From Chloroflexota bacterium (GTDB lineage Bacteria > Chloroflexota > Dehalococcoidia > DSGV01), in contig JAJYLG010000026.1 of the NCBI GenBank assembly GCA_021787985.1, forward strand, positions 1 to 39,078: a stretch of 39,078 nt of DNA, in the 5' to 3' direction. The notes beneath the pieces were generated by a model. It did no database searches and was not told the origin of the DNA. It was given only the letters and a program-made list of their open reading frames with translations. Shown in pieces: positions 11,264-19,273 of the stretch (its first letter is position 1; each line of letters opens with the position of its first letter). The translations under genes and the position numbers were made by a program.

Positions 11264-11291
11264 GGGCAGGGCGATCGCTGCCGCCCTGCCC
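11264..11291 (-). terminator. Intercistronic hairpin between binding protein and permease genes
   Basis: Perfect 10-bp stem GGGCAGGGCG/CGCCCTGCCC with an 8-nt loop, right after the binding-protein stop. There is no T-run on the minus strand. Such hairpins commonly stabilise the upstream mRNA or partly end transcription, giving more binding protein than permease. Confidence 0.6.
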
Positions 11292-11307
11292 GCTGCTGCT
11301 GCCCCTA

Positions 11308-12597
11308 TCAGCGCTGCGACCACGGCGGGGTCGGGTACACGGCCTTCGTCGTCGCCGCCGACTCGGGCCAGACCGTGACCTTCTCCCCCTTCTGCCACTG
11401 CTCGACCGCCATCGGCTTGTAGATGTTCAGCCCACGGCTATCGAACTTGATCTGGCCGTAGAAGGTCATGGCATCGAGACCGGCGAGCGTATCGCGGATC
11501 TTCGTCGTGTCCAGACTGCCGGCTTTCTCGATCGCCAGTTGCAGGGCCTCGCACGCGGCGGTGGACTCGGCGACGTGGTAATCGGGCTCGTAGCCGAACG
11601 CCTTCTGGAACTCGGCCGCGTACTGCTTGGCCGTGCCGAAGAGCGAATCCTGGAACTTCAAGTCGGCCGTCCACTGCGTCCCGCCGAACACGTCGTCCGC
11701 CGCCGAGCCCAGGGACTTCTGGAAGTCCGGGATGGACGGACCAACGCTGAAGCCGTAGATCTTGGCGTTCAGGTTCAGATCCTTGACGGTCTTCATCAGC
11801 AGCACGCTGGTGTTGAAGTGACCGGAGCCGAGCAGGATGTCCGGGTTCTTCCCCTTGAGCTGGGTGATCAGCGCGGAAACATCGGTGGTGTTCTGCGGGA
11901 TCTTCTCATACGACACCACCTGCAGCCCGTTCGCCTCGGCAAACGCCTTGGCGCCGTCCGCGACCTCGATCGAGAAGGCGTCGTTGTCGCTGATGATGGC
12001 GACGGTCTTGGCAGCCGGGCTCTTCTCCGTCTGCGCGATCTCCAGCACACCTTGCAGGTACTTCTTCGCGGGGCTGAGCACGCCGAAGGTGTACTTGTAG
12101 CCCTTGTTGAAGATCGCCTCGGCCGCGCCGTTGCCCTCGACCATGGGGATCTTGTAGCGCTCGGCGATCACGGCGTCCTGCAAGGTCGCCGGCGTGCCGT
12201 AGGGGCCGAGCAAGAGCTTCACGTTGTCCTGGGTGATGAGCTTCTCCATCAGCCGGGCCGACTGGTTCGCGTCGCTCTGGTCGTCGTAGTACTTGATGTC
12301 GACCTTGTAGCGCTTGTCGCCGACCTTCAGCCCGCCATGGCTGTTCACCCACTGCTCCCAGAACTTGTAGCCGTCCAGCGTCAGCTTGCCTTCCTTGGCC
12401 AGGCTGCCGGTGAGGCCGATGGAGGCACCGATCGTGACCGTGCCAGCGAAGCTGGCCGCCGGCGAGGTCGCCGCGCTGGTGGCGGGGGCGGCCGTGCCGG
12501 TGGATGCCGGCTGTGGCTTGCTGCTCTTGCAAGCAGCAGCGAGAGCTACCATGACCGCGATCATGCCGATCACGATCATCCAATTGAGGCGTTTCAT
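11308..12597 (-). CDS. ABC transporter substrate-binding lipoprotein (Leu/Ile/Val-binding type)
   Basis: 429 aa. A lipoprotein signal (hydrophobic core, lipobox ALAAAC with Cys23) is followed by a Ser/Thr/Ala/Pro-rich tether (24-53) and a type I periplasmic-binding fold starting TVTIGASIGLTGSLAKEG. Other family motifs are DDQSDANQSARLMEKLI, LLLGPYGT, ISDNDAFS and FGYEPDYHVAEST. It is anchored outside the membrane and delivers substrate to the following LivHMGF. The ATG at 12597 has GGGGGA at 4 nt; the GTG four codons earlier would sit inside that SD. Ligand identity cannot be read from sequence. Confidence 0.93.
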   Translation of the reverse strand: MKRLNWMIVIGMIAVMVALAAACKSSKPQPASTGTAAPATSAATSPAASFAGTVTIGASIGLTGSLAKEGKLTLDGYKFWEQWVNSHGGLKVGDKRYKVDIKYYDDQSDANQSARLMEKLITQDNVKLLLGPYGTPATLQDAVIAERYKIPMVEGNGAAEAIFNKGYKYTFGVLSPAKKYLQGVLEIAQTEKSPAAKTVAIISDNDAFSIEVADGAKAFAEANGLQVVSYEKIPQNTTDVSALITQLKGKNPDILLGSGHFNTSVLLMKTVKDLNLNAKIYGFSVGPSIPDFQKSLGSAADDVFGGTQWTADLKFQDSLFGTAKQYAAEFQKAFGYEPDYHVAESTAACEALQLAIEKAGSLDTTKIRDTLAGLDAMTFYGQIKFDSRGLNIYKPMAVEQWQKGEKVTVWPESAATTKAVYPTPPWSQR

Positions 12598-12631
12598 CGT
12601 ATCCCCCACGTCGTTGGTGTACGGTTAGCCC

Positions 12632-12661
12632 ACTATGAGTCCGCCGTCCCCATAGCGTCAA
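12632..12661 (-). promoter_or_regulatory. Promoter of the first Liv operon
   Basis: TTGACG (12661-12656), an 18-nt spacer and CATAGT (12637-12632) on the minus strand. The predicted leader is under 30 nt and includes the SD. Confidence 0.55.
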
Positions 12662-12807
12662 GGGAGGGAGCCGCGCGCTGCGGTAGGTTAACTTCGTATA
12701 ATCTACGTTGTCATCGACGGCCAGCCTATGCTGATGCCGATGTCAACGTCCGGCCGCGGGGAGCAGCGCAGACCACCCCGGACGGCGCCGCGGGATGCGA
12801 GCCGCGC
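12662..12807. other. Intergenic region, no gene seen
   Basis: AT-richer patch at 12684-12710 with GTTAAC and a TATAAT (plus strand, 12697-12702) that has no matching -35 and no plus-strand gene downstream. Nothing else is recognised. Confidence 0.4.
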
Positions 12808-13116
12808 TCAGACGCGCCAGCCGCGGACGAGCCAGCGGAAGCGGCCGCCAACGGCGCGGCGCCCGGGCAGCGTCAGCACGGACGCCAGGTCGTCGAGCCG
12901 CTGGTCGCAGTAGCGCAGGGCGGAGTCGAAGTCGTGAACGTCGTCGGCGGCTTCGGCCTCGGCGACGAGCGCGCGGGCGAGGGGTGAGGGCGCGCGTTGG
13001 ATCAGGCGCCGCGCGGCGCGGCGGGCGTCCGGCAACCCGGCGAGGATGTGGTCGAGCTCGGGGCCGAACGCGCGGCGCAGGGTACGCAAGACGTCGGGAG
13101 CGATGTCCGCACTCAT
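12808..13116 (-). CDS. Hypothetical protein, 102 aa
   Basis: Predicted cytoplasmic, helical and Ala/Arg-rich, with a more distinctive C-terminal half (DVHDFDSALRYCDQRLDDLASVL). No family is recognised. The ATG at 13116 has only a closely spaced GGGAG, so the start is weakly supported, and the opposite strand is also open in part of the region. It is kept because of its position ahead of same-strand genes and the plausible composition of its C-terminal half. Confidence 0.45.
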   Translation of the reverse strand: MSADIAPDVLRTLRRAFGPELDHILAGLPDARRAARRLIQRAPSPLARALVAEAEAADDVHDFDSALRYCDQRLDDLASVLTLPGRRAVGGRFRWLVRGWRV

Positions 13117-13162
13117 CGCTCCCGAGCGTACGCGTTCTACCCGGCGCTGGGGAGTCGGCCCA

Positions 13163-13513
13163 TCAGCGGGACTTGATCTTGTTGTAGCAGGAGCTGCAGT
13201 ACACCGGCCGGTCGCCGCGCGGGACGAACGGGACCTCGGTCATCTGCCCGCACTCGGCGCAGGTCGCCGGGTGCATCTGGCGCGGGGTGCGGCCGCTGAA
13301 CGAGGCGAACTGCCCATAGCGGACGTAGCCGGCGCCGGAGCTGGCGTCATTGTCAAAGGAGTTGCGCGTTGCCTTGCGCGTGCTGCGGCAGGACGGGCAG
13401 CGGACGGGCTCGTTCATGAGCCCCTTGCTGGCGTAGAACTCCTGCTCGCCGGCCGTAAACGTAAACTGCTGACCGCAGTCCCGGCAGGTGATCGTCTTGT
13501 CGACGAAGCTCAA
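13163..13513 (-). CDS. Zinc-ribbon protein with CxxC-x17-CxxC domain
   Basis: 116 aa with two predicted zinc sites. The N-terminal ribbon uses Cys10, Cys13, Cys39 and Cys42 (TCRDCGQQFTFTAGEQEFY is the usual opening of the probable zinc-ribbon family). The second has Cys85/Cys88 and Cys106/Cys109 with exactly 17 residues between the pairs. The start is TTG at 13513, supported by GGAGG with 6-nt spacing; there is no in-frame ATG near. Such proteins are common in Chloroflexota and candidate phyla; the function is unknown, possibly nucleic-acid or redox related. Confidence 0.9.
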   Translation of the reverse strand: MSFVDKTITCRDCGQQFTFTAGEQEFYASKGLMNEPVRCPSCRSTRKATRNSFDNDASSGAGYVRYGQFASFSGRTPRQMHPATCAECGQMTEVPFVPRGDRPVYCSSCYNKIKSR

Positions 13514-13647
13514 AAGGTTCCTCCGTGATGTAGGCCGACCGTGGCGTGAAGCGCCAATGGGGCGGATCCGTGTAGTGTGACCGGACGGCTGCGGAGACCG
13601 TCCACTCCCACTATGCGGGTTCGGGCAAGGGATCGCAATCCGTGCGC

Positions 13648-13676
13648 TTTACCCGGCGGCTCCGCTCCCGTATCGT
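13648..13676 (+). promoter_or_regulatory. Promoter of rpsT
   Basis: TTTACC (13648-13653), a 17-nt spacer and TATCGT (13671-13676). Predicted start is near 13683, giving a leader of about 25 nt that contains the GGAGGT SD at 13695-13700. Confidence 0.6.
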
Positions 13677-13707
13677 GAGATCGATTGTCACCTCGGAGGT
13701 CCATCGC

Positions 13708-14043
13708 GTGGCCAACAGCAAGCAGGCCGTCAAGCGCTGGCGGCAGTCCCTCAAGCGCCGACTCCGCAACCGCGCCGTCCACAGTCGCACGCGCACCCTC
13801 ATCGGCCGCGCGCAGCGGCTCCTCGCGACCGGAGACACGGAGCAGAGCCCGACCGCGGTGCGTGAGGCGGTCCGCGCGCTCGACAAGGCGGCAGAGAAAG
13901 GGATCCTGCACCGGAACAACGTCGCGCGCCGCAAGTCGCGCCTGATGCTGCGCCTCAACCGCGTCCACCAGGAGCGGACCGCCGCTGCCGACGCTCCCGC
14001 CGCGCCGCCCACCCGCGCCCGCAGCCGCTCCCGGTCCCGCTAG
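13708..14043 (+). CDS. rpsT: 30S ribosomal protein S20
   Basis: 111-aa small-subunit protein that binds 16S rRNA. The S20 pattern is clear: ANSKQAVKRWRQSLKRRLRN, ALDKAAEKGILHRNNVARRKSRLM. The GTG at 13708 follows GGAGGT by 7 nt; an upstream in-frame extension would precede the promoter. It is longer than typical S20 (about 87 aa) because of a C-terminal Ala/Pro then Arg/Ser tail (residues 93-111). First gene of a plus-strand run with 1-25 nt gaps through to 18035. Confidence 0.95.
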   Translation: MANSKQAVKRWRQSLKRRLRNRAVHSRTRTLIGRAQRLLATGDTEQSPTAVREAVRALDKAAEKGILHRNNVARRKSRLMLRLNRVHQERTAAADAPAAPPTRARSRSRSR

Positions 14044-14052
14044 CCGCACCCG

Positions 14053-15081
14053 GTGCTCGCCTGCCGCTTTCTCGCGCCCGGCGAGGTGCGCGTCGAGAAC
14101 GTGCCGGAGCCCGCGGCCGGCCCCGGCGAGGCCATCTTGCGCGTCGCCGCGGCCTCCCTGTGCGCCTCCGACGTGCGCGTCTACCGCGGCGAGAAGCACG
14201 CGACCGCCGGCGTCGTGGTGGGCCACGAATTCTGTGGCACGGTGGTCGAAGCCGGCGCGGACTCGCTCGTGCGCACCGGCGACGCGCTGGTGGTCTGCCC
14301 GATCCTGGCCTGTGGTCGCTGCCTGTACTGCGCGCGCGGTGAGCGCAACCGCTGCCCGCAGCGGCGCACGCTGGGCTACGACGTGGACGGCGGGATGGCC
14401 GAGTACGTGCGGCTGCCGGCGCCGCTGCTGGCGCTGGGCCATGCCTGGCCGGCGCCCCCGGGCCTGCCGGTCACCCGCGCCGCGCTGGTCGAGCCGTCGG
14501 CGTGCGTCCTGGGCTCTCTCGAACGCGCTCGCGTGGGCCAAGGCTCGCGGCTGCTCGTGCTCGGCTGCGGGCCGATGGGGCTGCTGCACGTGGCGCTCGC
14601 CCGGCGCATGGGCGCGCTGGCGTGGGCGTTCGACCCGGCCGCGGCGCGCGTCGCGGTCGCCCGGCGGCTGGGTGCCCGCGTGCTAACCGACGTTTCGCCG
14701 GCCCGCGTCGCGGACGAGGTGGACGCGCCGCTCGACGCCATCGTCGTCGCGGTCGGCGATCCGGCGGTCGCGGCGGCCGCCGTGCCGCTCGCCAGGCCGC
14801 AGGCGACAGTGAGCTGGTTCGCGGGCTTCCCGCCCGGCGCCACGGCTACGCTGGACGCGAACGCGGTGCATTATGGAGAGCGGGTGGTGACGGGCAGTCA
14901 GAACGCGCGACCCGAGCAGTACGAGCGCGTGGCCAGGATGCTCGCGTCCATGCCCGAGGTGGACAGCCTGATCACCGACCGCTGGCCGATCGAGGACGCG
15001 TGGCAGGCGTACGAGGCACGGCTGGGCGGGGTGGGGCTCAAGGGCGTCGTCCTGCCGGGTCCTTCCGCGGAAGGATGGTAG
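14053..15081 (+). CDS. Zinc-dependent medium-chain alcohol dehydrogenase family protein
   Basis: 342 aa. A GroES-like N-terminal domain contains Cys37 (ASLCASDVRVYRGE), the catalytic-zinc GHEFCG, and a structural-zinc lobe with four Cys (PILACGRCLYCARGERNRC). The Rossmann half begins LLVLGCGPMGLLH. The layout resembles sorbitol, threonine or L-idonate dehydrogenases; the substrate is unknown. The start is GTG at 14053, 9 nt after rpsT, with no strong SD, so translation may be coupled to rpsT. Oxidation of a secondary alcohol or sugar alcohol with NAD(P) is inferred. Confidence 0.9.
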   Translation: MLACRFLAPGEVRVENVPEPAAGPGEAILRVAAASLCASDVRVYRGEKHATAGVVVGHEFCGTVVEAGADSLVRTGDALVVCPILACGRCLYCARGERNRCPQRRTLGYDVDGGMAEYVRLPAPLLALGHAWPAPPGLPVTRAALVEPSACVLGSLERARVGQGSRLLVLGCGPMGLLHVALARRMGALAWAFDPAAARVAVARRLGARVLTDVSPARVADEVDAPLDAIVVAVGDPAVAAAAVPLARPQATVSWFAGFPPGATATLDANAVHYGERVVTGSQNARPEQYERVARMLASMPEVDSLITDRWPIEDAWQAYEARLGGVGLKGVVLPGPSAEGW

Positions 15082-15106
15082 CCCGGACCACGCGAAGGGG
15101 GCGGTG

Positions 15107-15820
15107 ATGCCCACCGGACTGGGACAGATGCTGGCGCGCGCCCGCCAGGCGCGCGGGCTCACCCTCGAGGACGCGGAGCGCGACACGCGCATCGCGCGTA
15201 ACTACCTGCGCGCCCTCGAGGAGGAGCGGTTCGAGCGGCTCCCTGCGCCGGTCTACGCGCGCGGCTTCCTGCGATCGTACTCCCAGTACCTGGGGCTGGA
15301 CGCGGCCGAGGTGCTCGCCCTCTTCCCCCAGCAGCCCGAGATCAACCCGGCGGCGGTGCTCCGGCAAGCGCCCGCGCTCCCCAAGGAGACGCAGCGCGGC
15401 CCCAGCGGCCTGAACTTCGGCGCGGTCCTCGTGGTCTTCATCATCTTCGCCGTGGCCGGGCTCTACCTGGCAGCCTCCTTGCTCTTCAACCGCTCGTCCA
15501 ATAGCACCCCGCCCCAGTTGCTGCTGCGCGCCGGGCCTGCCTCGGCCACCGCGCCCGCGGGTGGGACGGTCGTCGTCGCCCCCACCACCACGCCCACCCC
15601 GCCGCCGCGTGCCGTGGGCAAGATGCCGGACCTGGTCGGCAAAGAGAGCACCGAGGCGCTCGCCACGCTCCAGGCACTGCAGATCAACCCGCTCATCCTC
15701 CAGGTCTACAGCTCGCAGCAGCCGGCCGGGCGCGTGGTGCGCAGCGAGCCGACCGCCGGCGCGTCCCTGCAGACCAGCACCCCCGTGCTGCTCGTCCTCA
15801 GCCGTGGGGCGCAGCCCTGA
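15107..15820 (+). CDS. RodZ-like HTH membrane protein with PASTA domain
   Basis: 237 aa. Residues 4-72 form the RodZ-type helix-turn-helix (GQMLARARQARGLTLEDAE, YARGFLRSYSQYLGLD). One transmembrane helix follows (about 105-127), then a Ser/Thr/Pro-rich extracytoplasmic linker (130-170) and a PASTA domain (172-233, starting MPDLVGKESTEAL). RodZ links MreB to cell shape in other bacteria; PASTA domains bind peptidoglycan or muropeptides, so a cell-envelope sensing or scaffold role is likely. The ATG at 15107 is preceded by GAAGGGGG. Adjacent to rimO, 17 nt downstream. Confidence 0.9.
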   Translation: MPTGLGQMLARARQARGLTLEDAERDTRIARNYLRALEEERFERLPAPVYARGFLRSYSQYLGLDAAEVLALFPQQPEINPAAVLRQAPALPKETQRGPSGLNFGAVLVVFIIFAVAGLYLAASLLFNRSSNSTPPQLLLRAGPASATAPAGGTVVVAPTTTPTPPPRAVGKMPDLVGKESTEALATLQALQINPLILQVYSSQQPAGRVVRSEPTAGASLQTSTPVLLVLSRGAQP

Positions 15821-15837
15821 GCCGAGCAGCGGGAAGC

Positions 15838-17127
15838 ATGCGTTATCACCTGGTGACCCTGGGCTGCCCCAAGAACACCGTTGACAGCGAGCACATTGAG
15901 CGCGAGCTGGCGGCCCGTGGCCATGTGCCGACCGTCCGGCCGAGCGATGCCGACCTGCTGATCGTGAACACCTGCGGCTTCATCGACGCCGCCAAGGAGG
16001 AGTCGGTCGACGCCGTGGTGCGGCTCGCCACGCGCAAACATGAAGGGCAGCGGCTGGTGGTAGCCGGCTGCCTCACGCAGCTCCACGGCGACGAGCTGGC
16101 GCGCGAGGTTCCGGAGATCGACCGCTGGTTCGGCGTCGAGCAATGGGACGCGATCGCGCGGTACACGGGTGGCGCGCCGTACGACATTCCCGAGACCCGA
16201 CCCGTCGGAGGGCGGCGTGTCTCCGCCTACCTGAAGATCTCGGACGGGTGCGACGCGCCCTGCACCTTCTGCATCATCCCGCGGATCAAGGGCCGGTTCC
16301 GCAGCGCGTCGCTGGGGTCGCTGACGGCCGAGGCGCGTCGCCTGGCAGCCGAGGGCGCGCGCGAGCTGGTGCTGGTGGCGCAGGACAGCACGGCTTGGGG
16401 CGAGGACCTGGGCCTGCGCGACGGGCTCGCCGGCCTGCTGCGCGAGCTCGCCGCGGCCGTGCCCGAGCTGCCGTGGATCCGGGTGATGTACGCCTACCCT
16501 GGCCGCGTGACGCCGCGACTGATCGCGGCGATGGCCGAGACGCCCCAGGTCGTCCACTACCTGGACATGCCGCTCCAGCACGGCAGCGAGACAGCGCTGC
16601 GTCGCATGCGGCGACCGCAGCGCATGGATCGCGTGCTCGCCCAGGTGGAGGCGCTGCGGGCCGCCATGCCGGACATCGCCCTGCGGACCTCCCTGATCGT
16701 CGGCTTCCCGGGCGAGACCGAAGCCGAGCTCGACGAGCTGCTGCAGCTCGTGCGCCGGGTCCGATTCGACCACGTCGGCGTCTTCACCTACTCGCCGCAG
16801 GAGGGCACGCCCGCCGCGGCCTTGCCGGGCCAGCTACCCGAGGGCGAGAAACGCCGTCGCCGCGACGTGGTGATGCGCCTGCAGCAAGAGATCGCGCTGG
16901 AGAAGCGCCGCGCGCTGGTGGGCACGGTGCAGCAGGTGCTGATCGAGAGCGAGCCGCCTGCCCCCGGCGCCGGGGCGACGGTCGCCGGCCGCACGTACCG
17001 CGACGCACCGGAGGTCGACGGCCTGGTGCTGGCCCACGGTCAGGCCGAGGCAGGCACGTTCGCCCACGTCCGCATCACCGACGCGGGGCCGTACGACCTC
17101 GTCGGCCAGCTATCGGAGGAGGCCTGA
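15838..17127 (+). CDS. rimO: Ribosomal protein S12 methylthiotransferase
   Basis: 429-aa radical-SAM enzyme that adds a methylthio group to an aspartate of ribosomal protein S12. The N-terminal UPF0004 domain has Cys10, Cys46 and Cys78 for the auxiliary cluster (LGCPKNTVDSE is RimO-typical). The radical-SAM CxxxCxxC is Cys138/142/145 (SDGCDAPCTFC), and the C-terminal TRAM domain spans about 360-425. ATG at 15838; the stop overlaps the next gene (TGATG). A second methylthiotransferase, of the tRNA type, lies at 27855-29210. Confidence 0.96.
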   Translation: MRYHLVTLGCPKNTVDSEHIERELAARGHVPTVRPSDADLLIVNTCGFIDAAKEESVDAVVRLATRKHEGQRLVVAGCLTQLHGDELAREVPEIDRWFGVEQWDAIARYTGGAPYDIPETRPVGGRRVSAYLKISDGCDAPCTFCIIPRIKGRFRSASLGSLTAEARRLAAEGARELVLVAQDSTAWGEDLGLRDGLAGLLRELAAAVPELPWIRVMYAYPGRVTPRLIAAMAETPQVVHYLDMPLQHGSETALRRMRRPQRMDRVLAQVEALRAAMPDIALRTSLIVGFPGETEAELDELLQLVRRVRFDHVGVFTYSPQEGTPAAALPGQLPEGEKRRRRDVVMRLQQEIALEKRRALVGTVQQVLIESEPPAPGAGATVAGRTYRDAPEVDGLVLAHGQAEAGTFAHVRITDAGPYDLVGQLSEEA

Positions 17128-18035
17128 TGGCCCGCGGCGCGCTCGCGGCCGCCGGCGCGGGCGCGGCGCTCGCCGTGGGCCTGCTCCACGCCTCGGAGCG
17201 CTGGCTGCGGCCGGAGCGCGTGCACCTCACACTGCCTCCGGTCGGCGGGGTCGAGCCGCTCGACTTCCGCAGCGAGGACGGCGTGCGCTTGCACGGGCTG
17301 CTGCTGCGCTCCGAGCCGGGAGCGCCGCTGGCGGTCTTCTGCCACGGCTACCAGCGCAGTATCGAGGAGACCTTCGCGCTCGCCGCCGAGTTCCACGCAC
17401 GCGGCTACCATTCGCTCTGCTTCGACTTCCGGGCGTGCGGCCGCTCGGGCGGACGCTACACGACCCTGGGCTACCGCGAGCCGGCCGACGTGCGCGCGGC
17501 CGTGCGGGCGGGCATCGCGCGCACCGGGAGCGAGCGCGCCGTGGTGCACGGCATCTCGATGGGCGGAGCGTCGGCAATCCTGGCGGCGGCGTCCGAGCCG
17601 CGCATCGCCGGGCTGGCCACCGATTCGGCCTTCGCCGCGCTGCTCGACGCCATCAGCCAACGGCTGTCGACGGTCCGGCCGGCGCTGCGGCCCGCGTACG
17701 ATATCACGCGGCGCATCGCCCAGGTGCTGGCGCGCGCCAATCCGGCCAGCGTGCGCCCGGTGGACGCCGTACCGCTGCTGGCGCCGCGTCCCCTTTTCCT
17801 CATCCACAGCCGGGCCGACGAGCAGGTGCCGTACCGCCAGCACGAGCTGCTGCGCGCGGCCGCCCGCGGCCCGGTCGAGGAGTGGGTGGTGGATGGCGTC
17901 CCGCATGCCAAGATGCGCTTCGTCTACTGGGAGGAATACCTGGCGCGCGTGGACGACTTCTTCCGCCGCGCCCTGGCGATGACCCACGGCGCCCGCCCGG
18001 CCCCCGTTGCGCAACCACGAACCACCAGCCGCTGA
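17127..18035 (+). CDS. Alpha/beta hydrolase
   Basis: 302 aa. The N-terminus is hydrophobic (residues 4-22) and may be a signal anchor. Catalytic elements are Ser144 in GISMGG, Asp231 in HSRADEQVP and His260 in GVPHAKM, with HGYQRS as oxyanion loop. Resembles the peptidase S9/BEM46-like hydrolases; substrate unknown. The start overlaps the rimO stop by one base, with GGAGGAGG about 6 nt upstream. Last gene of the rpsT run; the C-terminus ends in a Pro/Ala/Arg tail. Confidence 0.88.
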   Translation: MARGALAAAGAGAALAVGLLHASERWLRPERVHLTLPPVGGVEPLDFRSEDGVRLHGLLLRSEPGAPLAVFCHGYQRSIEETFALAAEFHARGYHSLCFDFRACGRSGGRYTTLGYREPADVRAAVRAGIARTGSERAVVHGISMGGASAILAAASEPRIAGLATDSAFAALLDAISQRLSTVRPALRPAYDITRRIAQVLARANPASVRPVDAVPLLAPRPLFLIHSRADEQVPYRQHELLRAAARGPVEEWVVDGVPHAKMRFVYWEEYLARVDDFFRRALAMTHGARPAPVAQPRTTSR

Positions 18036-18104
18036 ACCTTCGGGCGCGCGTGTTCCGATACCCGAACCTGTAACCCAGTTGTAACGTCGGGCGCGGTGCA
18101 GCGC

Positions 18105-18133
18105 TTGTGAATTCCCTCACGAAATGCTACGCT
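18105..18133 (+). promoter_or_regulatory. Promoter with CRP/FNR-like palindrome, copy A
   Basis: TTGTGA (18105-18110), 6 nt, TCACGA (18117-18122), then an extended -10 TGC-TACGCT (-10 at 18128-18133). TTGTGA also serves as a -35 with a 17-nt spacer, so the palindrome covers the -35 and spacer; a dimeric CRP/FNR-family or similar protein bound here would be expected to block polymerase. The same architecture recurs at 26092-26120. Confidence 0.65.
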
Positions 18134-18211
18134 GTCGGTGACGGATGTGATCCAGCGATGTCGCCGGCACCAGCAGGACCGGAGCAGACAGCCTGGAAGA
18201 GGGAAAGACCG

Positions 18212-18334
18212 ATGTTCAGTCGCTACTACAGCGCCGTCCTGCGCGCTGCAGGGCGGTCCGTCCCGACGGCCTCCGAAGCCATGCGGGACTATCGCGCGCT
18301 CCTCAGCCTCGATCTCGTCACGCGTCTCTTCTGA
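18212..18334 (+). CDS. Novel 40-aa small protein, paralogue A
   Basis: 40 aa, family unrecognised. It aligns without gaps to the product of 26197-26319: 23 of 40 residues are identical, including RS at 15-16, MRD at 24-26, RALL at 28-31 and LVTR at 35-38. V/I and D/E exchanges make up several of the differences, a pattern of protein-level selection. Basic N-terminal half; no transmembrane helix or Cys. The ATG at 18212 has GAGGGA with a 7-nt gap, as in copy B. Predicted leader is about 70 nt; the promoter, a conserved box after the stop and a hairpin complete the unit. Its function is unknown. It borders the sulfur/molybdoenzyme module on one side, as copy B does on the other. Confidence 0.75.
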   Translation: MFSRYYSAVLRAAGRSVPTASEAMRDYRALLSLDLVTRLF

Positions 18335-18336
18335 TT

Positions 18337-18359
18337 CCCCCGGAGTGTCGCTGATTGGG
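18337..18359 (+). other. Conserved 3' box after small gene A
   Basis: CCCCCGGAGTGTCGCTGATT and following bases match the segment after copy B (from 26322) with a single internal mismatch over about 20 nt, although the flanking DNA differs. It lies between the stop codon and the hairpin. It may be an RNA element or a site for an RNA-binding protein. Confidence 0.55.
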
Positions 18360-18362
18360 ATG

Positions 18363-18393
18363 GCGATGGCCCGCCTTCGTGGCGGGCCATCGC
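18363..18393 (+). terminator. Hairpin ending small-gene A unit
   Basis: Perfect 13-bp stem GCGATGGCCCGCC with loop TTCGT. There is no T-run; it probably also marks the 3' end of the convergent operon ending at 18441. Confidence 0.6.
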
Positions 18394-18440
18394 GCACACG
18401 CGGGTGAACAAGCAGCGGGCGTCGCGCGCCGGCTGGCCGC

Positions 18441-19124
18441 TCAGGCGGTGCCGGGGCGCGGACGCGCCGAGCTCACGGCGCTGGCGACCCGCGGGCAGGC
18501 CGCGATCAGTTGGACCGCGGCCAGCAGCGCGATGATCGCCCCAGGAACGATGAACATCCACGGCATCAGCCGCATGGGCAGCCCGTTGGCCTTCTCGAAG
18601 TTGCCAACGTTGCCGTCCATGCGCGCCACGAGGTCATCGTAGTGCTGCAGGTACTTCGGCATATTCTGAACGATGTCGACGTCCTTCTGCATCATGCCCA
18701 CGACCGCCTGGAAGTCCTGCCCCATGGCGGGGAAGGACTGCATGCCGGCGGCCACGCCTGGCGCCGATTGACCTAGGAACGCCTGAAGCTGCTCAGGCGT
18801 CATCCCCATCTGCCCGGCCAGTCCGGGGAGCAGCTTCTGGAAGTCCCCGTACATGGCCTGCATGGCCTTCAGGTAGCCCTGGAAGCGCTGCACGGCAGCG
18901 GGGGTGATGGCGGGCACGAAGTCGTCGCGCATGATGTGGAACTGGGCCAGGTAGTCCTTGGTTGTCTGGACGGAGGTCGGCTGCATGATCGGCTTGAAGT
19001 CGGCCATCATGTCGGCCCCGGCGTTGGCCTTCGCGGGCACGCCGAGCACGAGCGGGACGATCACCAGAGCCAGCCCGATCACCAGCAAGATCCACGAGGC
19101 GATAGTCGTGAGTTGCCGTCGCAT
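18441..19124 (-). CDS. Hypothetical two-helix membrane protein in sulfur operon
   Basis: 227 aa, unrecognised. Transmembrane helix near residues 10-30 (WILLVIGLALVIVPLVLGV) and another near 187-207 (LMPWMFIVPGAIIALLAAVQLIAA) enclose a Met- and Gln-rich helical domain of about 150 residues that probably faces outside, with tails in the cytoplasm. There is no lipobox. The ATG at 19124 follows GGAAGGGA. It is downstream of tusA (149-nt gap) on the same strand and may share the dsrE-tusA transcript. The position suggests a sulfur-respiration accessory role, which is inference only. Confidence 0.82.
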   Translation of the reverse strand: MRRQLTTIASWILLVIGLALVIVPLVLGVPAKANAGADMMADFKPIMQPTSVQTTKDYLAQFHIMRDDFVPAITPAAVQRFQGYLKAMQAMYGDFQKLLPGLAGQMGMTPEQLQAFLGQSAPGVAAGMQSFPAMGQDFQAVVGMMQKDVDIVQNMPKYLQHYDDLVARMDGNVGNFEKANGLPMRLMPWMFIVPGAIIALLAAVQLIAACPRVASAVSSARPRPGTA

Positions 19125-19273
19125 TCCCTTCCTCGGTTCCTCGAGAGGAGCTCACTCCTCCGTTGCGGTTCGTAACCCTTCTCCTGGGCGTTCGTCGGCC
19201 GCCTGTTTCGCTGGCACGCTCCTTTCCCTCCCAGGAAACCGCCCCTCTCGGATGCTTCGTCGCGTCCGCGCGG

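Noticed and set aside
12662-12720. Plus-strand promoter around TATAAT at 12697
   Set aside because: No -35 at suitable distance and no plus-strand gene follows.
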